In this document: positions 60,301 through 64,000 of the stretch, piece after piece
Layout: each line of letters begins with the position of its first letter
How positions within the stretch are numbered: position 1 is the first letter of the stretch
NCBI GenBank assembly: GCA_960531495.1
Contig: OY482846.1
Location: forward strand, 52,863,945 to 52,927,944
DNA length: 64,000 bases
Origin: Zeus faber
Lineage: Eukaryota > Chordata > Actinopteri > Zeiformes > Zeidae
Reading direction: 5' to 3'
The notes under the pieces: model-generated
What the model was told of the DNA's origin: nothing
The model's input: the letters and a program-made list of their open reading frames with translations, nothing else
Databases searched by the model: none
Translations under genes and position numbers: made by a program

Positions 60301-63300
60301 AGTCTACATCGTGTTATACATCCCTTGATTGGTTCACTATAATTGTCCCACAATGCCTATTTTCCAGAAGCTGATCGTATTTATTATGTTAAAATAATAA
60401 AATAATGATAAACCTTTGTCCATTGGAATTAATTTGAACCAGAAAAGATAGTCTGAAACTGTTTCATTGAAGTGAAGGTGTTCCGGGTTTCTATTCCTAA
60501 GTAATTGGTACCGCCAGCGAAAGCGGTATACGGTTGTAATAACGCGCCCACAGCGCGTGATATATTTACTGGGTGGGTAGTCACCGCCCAAATCCAACAG
60601 GCTGGCGATGAGGAGAAGGAACCCACCGCCGGGAAGCCACAGACCCCAAAAAAACTCATCCCTACACCAACAAATAAACCGATCCCCCTCCCGGTAACCC
60701 GAGTGCGCCGTGTTTAAAGTGGCGCTCCATCATTCCCGGAGGGTTCGGTTATCGTATTCCCCCTTTATTTCTTTTCTCTTTATTTTCTCTTTGGGGCATA
60801 CACCTATGTATGAAGTGTGCTCCGTAATGAAATGTAACGTAGCCACTTACTCTTTATCTGTAGCGGAGTCTCCGTTGTGGATGTCCATTTTATAGTCGGT
60901 TTATTATAATACATCCCAAATGTCCCTATAATAAAGATAATATTAAACTATGTTTTATTTAAATGAACGTCTCATGTACTATTAAAATTGATATGTAACG
61001 GGGCCAAAAAAAAGGACACATACGCACACAACCATGTTCCCTTAAAGTCGGGATGTAATGGGTTTTATTGTGAAGAGCACAACATTCTTGAGTGATACCA
61101 GAAAGGTTGTAGTCCTCTGGTAGCGAAGAAGTGATACTATCCCCGGTTGGTCCATCTCCATACTTGCGAGGGATTTGCCCCGGAGGCAGCCCGGAGTCCC
61201 GTAACCCGCCAGTCGATCTGCCAGTATCCCGGGTGCGCCGCGAGTGCGCCCTGATTAAAGTGGCACTCCCGCGCTCACGGGAGGACTAGGTTCCCGCAAC
61301 CAAAGTGTGAAGTCCCGCATTTGGGCATGGGGAACGTTCCGTGTCGGAGTGTCCACAGTTATTTAGCCTGTTTCGTCGTTTTTATAAGGTTTTTTTTAAA
61401 AGAAATTTTTGTGGTCCGTTGATAATTGGAGATTTGTAATTTTAATGTTGAGTTAGGTATTAAGAGGGACTCTAGGTTGGACCGGGGCAGTTCTAGTGTT
61501 AAAGTTAGGTCTAATGATTAGGTTTTTTTTGAAAGACCTTTTTTTTAAAACATTTTTTATAACAAAAACAGTAATTTTTTCGGTTAAGTATAGGGCTAGG
61601 AGAAAGTTTTAGCGTTAGATTTTAAAATTAGGCCCTGGGTTGGTTTAAAATTGGGTTCTAGGTTAAGATTTGAAAGTAGGAATCGGGTTAGGGTAAAAAT
61701 TAAGGTGAAAGTTGGGTTTGGTTTAGGGTTGGAGTTGGGGTTGGGGTTGAAATTGGGGATTTAGAATTAGGGATAGGGTTATAGATGGGGTTAGGGTTGG
61801 GGTTGGGGTTAGGGTTAGGGTTGGGGTTAGGGTTTAGGGTTAGGGTTGGGAATATGTTAAGGGTAGGGGTTAGGGTTGGTATAGATTCAGAGTTAGGTTG
61901 GGGTTAGTTAGGTTTAAGATTGGGGTTGGGGTTAGGGTTAGGGTTGGGAATATATTGAGGGTAGGGGTTAAGGTTAGGGTTAGGGTTTAGGTCTGAATTC
62001 AGGATTGGGAACGGGTTAATAGGGTATAGGTTTATGTTAAGGGTAGGGGTTAGGGTTAGGTTTGGGTTCCGAATAAGGTTAGGCTCAAGGTTGGGGTCGG
62101 GGTAAGGGTTAGGGTTATGGTTAGGGTTAGGGTTAGGGTTAGGTTTGTGTTGAAGATCGGGTTGGGGTTATTGAGGTATGGTTTGTGTTTGGGGTTGGGA
62201 ATAGGTTAAGGGTAGGGGTTAGGTTTAGGGTTAGGTTTAGGTTTGGATTCCGAATTAGGTTAGGGTATGTTGGGGTTAAGGTTGGGGTTGGGGTTAGGGT
62301 TAGGGTTGGGGTTGGGGTTAGGGTTAGGGTTAGGGTTAGGTTTGGATTCAAGATTGGGTTAGTGTTAATAAGGTAAGGTTTTGCGTTTAGGGTTAGGGTT
62401 AGGGTTGGGAATATGTTAAGGGTAGGGTTTAGGGTTGGTTTTAGATTCAGAGTTAGGTTAGGGTTAGTTAGGCTTAAGATTGGGGTTGGGGTTAGGGTTA
62501 GGGTTGGGAATATGTTGACGGTAGGGGTTAAGGTTAGGGTTAGGGTTTAGGTCTGAATGCAGGATTGGGAGGGTTAATATGGTATAGGTTTATGTTTAAG
62601 GTTAGGGTTGAGTTAGGGTTAGGGTTGGGAATATTGTTAAAGGTAGGGGTTGGGGTTTAGGTTTTAGGTTTGGATCCAGAGTTGGGTTAGGGTTTAGTTA
62701 GGTTTAAAGGTTGGGGTTGGGGTTAGGGTTAGGGTTGGGGATATGTCTAGGGTAGGGGTTAGGGTTAGGTTTAGGTTTACCTTCAGAGTTAAGTTAGGGT
62801 TAATTTGGTCTGGTTAGGGTTAGGGTCGGGGTTAGGGTCAGGGTCTATTTTTAGGTTTGGATTCAGGTTAGGTTAGGGTTAGTCAGGCTTAAGGTTGGGG
62901 TTTGGGTTAGGGTTAGGGTTAAGGTTGTGGTTAGGGTTAGGGTTTGGTTCGGAAAAATAGGGTTAGGGTTAGTGGGGTATAGATCTGGGGTTAGGGTTAG
63001 GTTGGAGTTATGGGGTTAGGGTTAGGGGTAGGAATGTGTTAAGGGTAGGGGTTAGGGTTAGGGTTAGGTTTGGATTCAAGAGTTAGTGTTAATCAGGTAA
63101 GGTTTGTGTTTTTAGGGTTAGAGTTTGGGTTGGGAATGTGCTTAGGGTTAGGGTTAGGGGTTAGGGTTAAGGTTAGGTTTGGATTCCGAATTAGGTTAGG
63201 GTTAGGGTCAGGGTTAGGGTTAGGGTTAGGAATGTGATAAGGGTAGGGGTTGGGGTTAGGTTTAGATTCAGAGTTAGGTTGGGGTAAGTTAGGCTTTAAG

Positions 63301-63337
63301 GTTGGGGTTGGGGTTAGGGTTGGGAATGTGTTGAGGG
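57324..63337 (+). repeat. Long unit L6, truncated near its end
   Basis: An L body attached to an S-type J, as in L1, and sharing L1 variants (GGCTCAGCAG; the TTTTTAAGC run). K near 58214, A/T tract 58436-58526, GC block near 58971, hairpins near 60509. It stops in the degenerate telomere domain at TGTTGAGGG, where L1 continues TAGGGCTTAAGG, and runs into pure TTAGGG. The last 180 bp or so of the domain are missing. Confidence 0.92.
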
Positions 63338-63457
63338 TTAGGGTTAGGGTTAGGGTTAGGGTTAGGGTTAGGGTTAGGGTTAGGGTTAGGGTTAGGGTTA
63401 GGGTTAGGGTTAGGGTTAGGGTTAGGGTTAGGGTTAGGGTTAGGGTTAGGGTTAGGG
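63338..63457 (+). repeat. Interstitial telomeric tract, 20 x TTAGGG
   Basis: 120 bp of perfect repeat followed by TTAGGTTGGGTGAG and an S-type J at 63471. Confidence 0.97.
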
Positions 63458-63470
63458 TTAGGTTGGGTGA

Positions 63471-64000
63471 GTACTGTATTGATGATCCCGTCTACCCAGT
63501 TTGGGTAGCCTGGTATGTATTGGTGAGTACTTTTCCTATGTTCCCCCCTGGCCAGCATGGTCAGTTTGGTATAGGGGACCAAAGGTAATGCACGGGCCGT
63601 CGCACGTTATCAAGATTCTCCAATCCCGTATTATGTTAGGTAGAGTGTTAGGTTCATGTTTTGTAGTTATCCCATTTGGGTTAAAGAATATAGGCATATT
63701 CTGGCTTCAAGGAGAAGTCCCCTAACGAGGGTTTAAGGTGACTTACATTTAAAAGGATGCTTGTTTCCTCTTAGTAGTATAGGTCCAGAGTAATTTGTCT
63801 TATATTTGTGGTTGAGAATACCCTGTTTGTTTTTTTGTTTCCAGTTGTTAAGAGTGGTTAAGAACACCTTATTTGTTTTTATGTTTCCTGTTGTTAAGAG
63901 TGGTTAAGAACACCTTATTTGTTCTTTCTCCGCATTTCTATGTGATTACTTTTAGAAATTTAGGACACATTCATCAGTAGTGTACCTCAGGATCATTGAG
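63471..64000 (+). repeat. Short unit S8, cut by window edge
   Basis: J, unique segment (AATATAGGCATATTCTGG, as in S0 and S1), satellite monomers and the start of block K are present. It lacks the TTGTTGTTTAGATGC segment found in the 1506-bp array, so it is of the S0 type. The unit continues beyond the window. Confidence 0.9.

Overview
This window looks like the right-hand subtelomere of a vertebrate chromosome, most likely a teleost fish. It carries many interstitial (TTAGGG)n tracts, all reading TTAGGG on the + strand, so the chromosome end should lie to the right. The left flank holds fish-type transposon debris: L2/CR1-like LINE fragments and a decayed ZBED5/FAM200-type hAT transposase. 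I find no intact protein-coding gene anywhere. The numerous short ORFs to the right of 6.2 kb are translations of repeats.

Layout. 1-6182: low-copy, AT-rich DNA with a LINE endonuclease fragment (minus strand, cut by the left edge), a 5'-truncated LINE 3' half with its short tandem-repeat tail (2726-3893), and a broken hAT transposase (4515-6182). 6187-6202: the first few telomere repeats, directly against the hAT remnant. 6203-9060: a diverged old copy (D) of the subtelomeric repeat. 9061-9102: a TTAGGG tract. 9116-10690: a short unit (S0, 1575 bp). 10691-45801: long units L1 to L5 in a composite period of about 7.75 kb, with pure TTAGGG tracts of 23, 24, 20 and 13 copies between them and a 1242-bp internal duplication near 34.9 kb. 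45802-46773: a TTAGGG tract, a truncated S unit and another TTAGGG tract. 46782-57323: seven S units at exactly 1506-bp spacing. 57324-63337: L6, truncated. 63338-63457: 20 TTAGGG. 63471-64000: another S unit cut by the right edge.

The organising principle is that each unit begins with the same core (here called J, first bases GTACTGTATTGATGATCCCG). I count 27 clear J starts plus one diverged one, all on the + strand. Nearly every clear start is preceded by a telomeric tract or a telomere-like scar ending in TTGGGTGAG or TTGGTTGAG. The 3' ends of units vary. At four places a unit is cut at a different internal position and TTAGGG repeats follow directly. A fixed telomere-facing start and variable telomere-capped ends fit repeated chromosome-end loss, telomerase healing and break-induced copying from TTAGGG/J boundaries. 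This resembles yeast Y' amplification, but no helicase-like or other substantial ORF is present. That mechanism is inference; the junctions themselves are visible in the sequence.

Each L unit contains, in order: J; a satellite of roughly 45-bp monomers in a 178-bp higher-order repeat; a conserved block K; an almost pure A/T tract; a GC-rich block with an 89-bp tandem repeat; an AT-rich part; a cluster of GC-rich hairpins; about 1.8 kb of degenerate telomere-like repeats; and a pure TTAGGG tract. S units share J and K and end in a purine-rich and unique tail.
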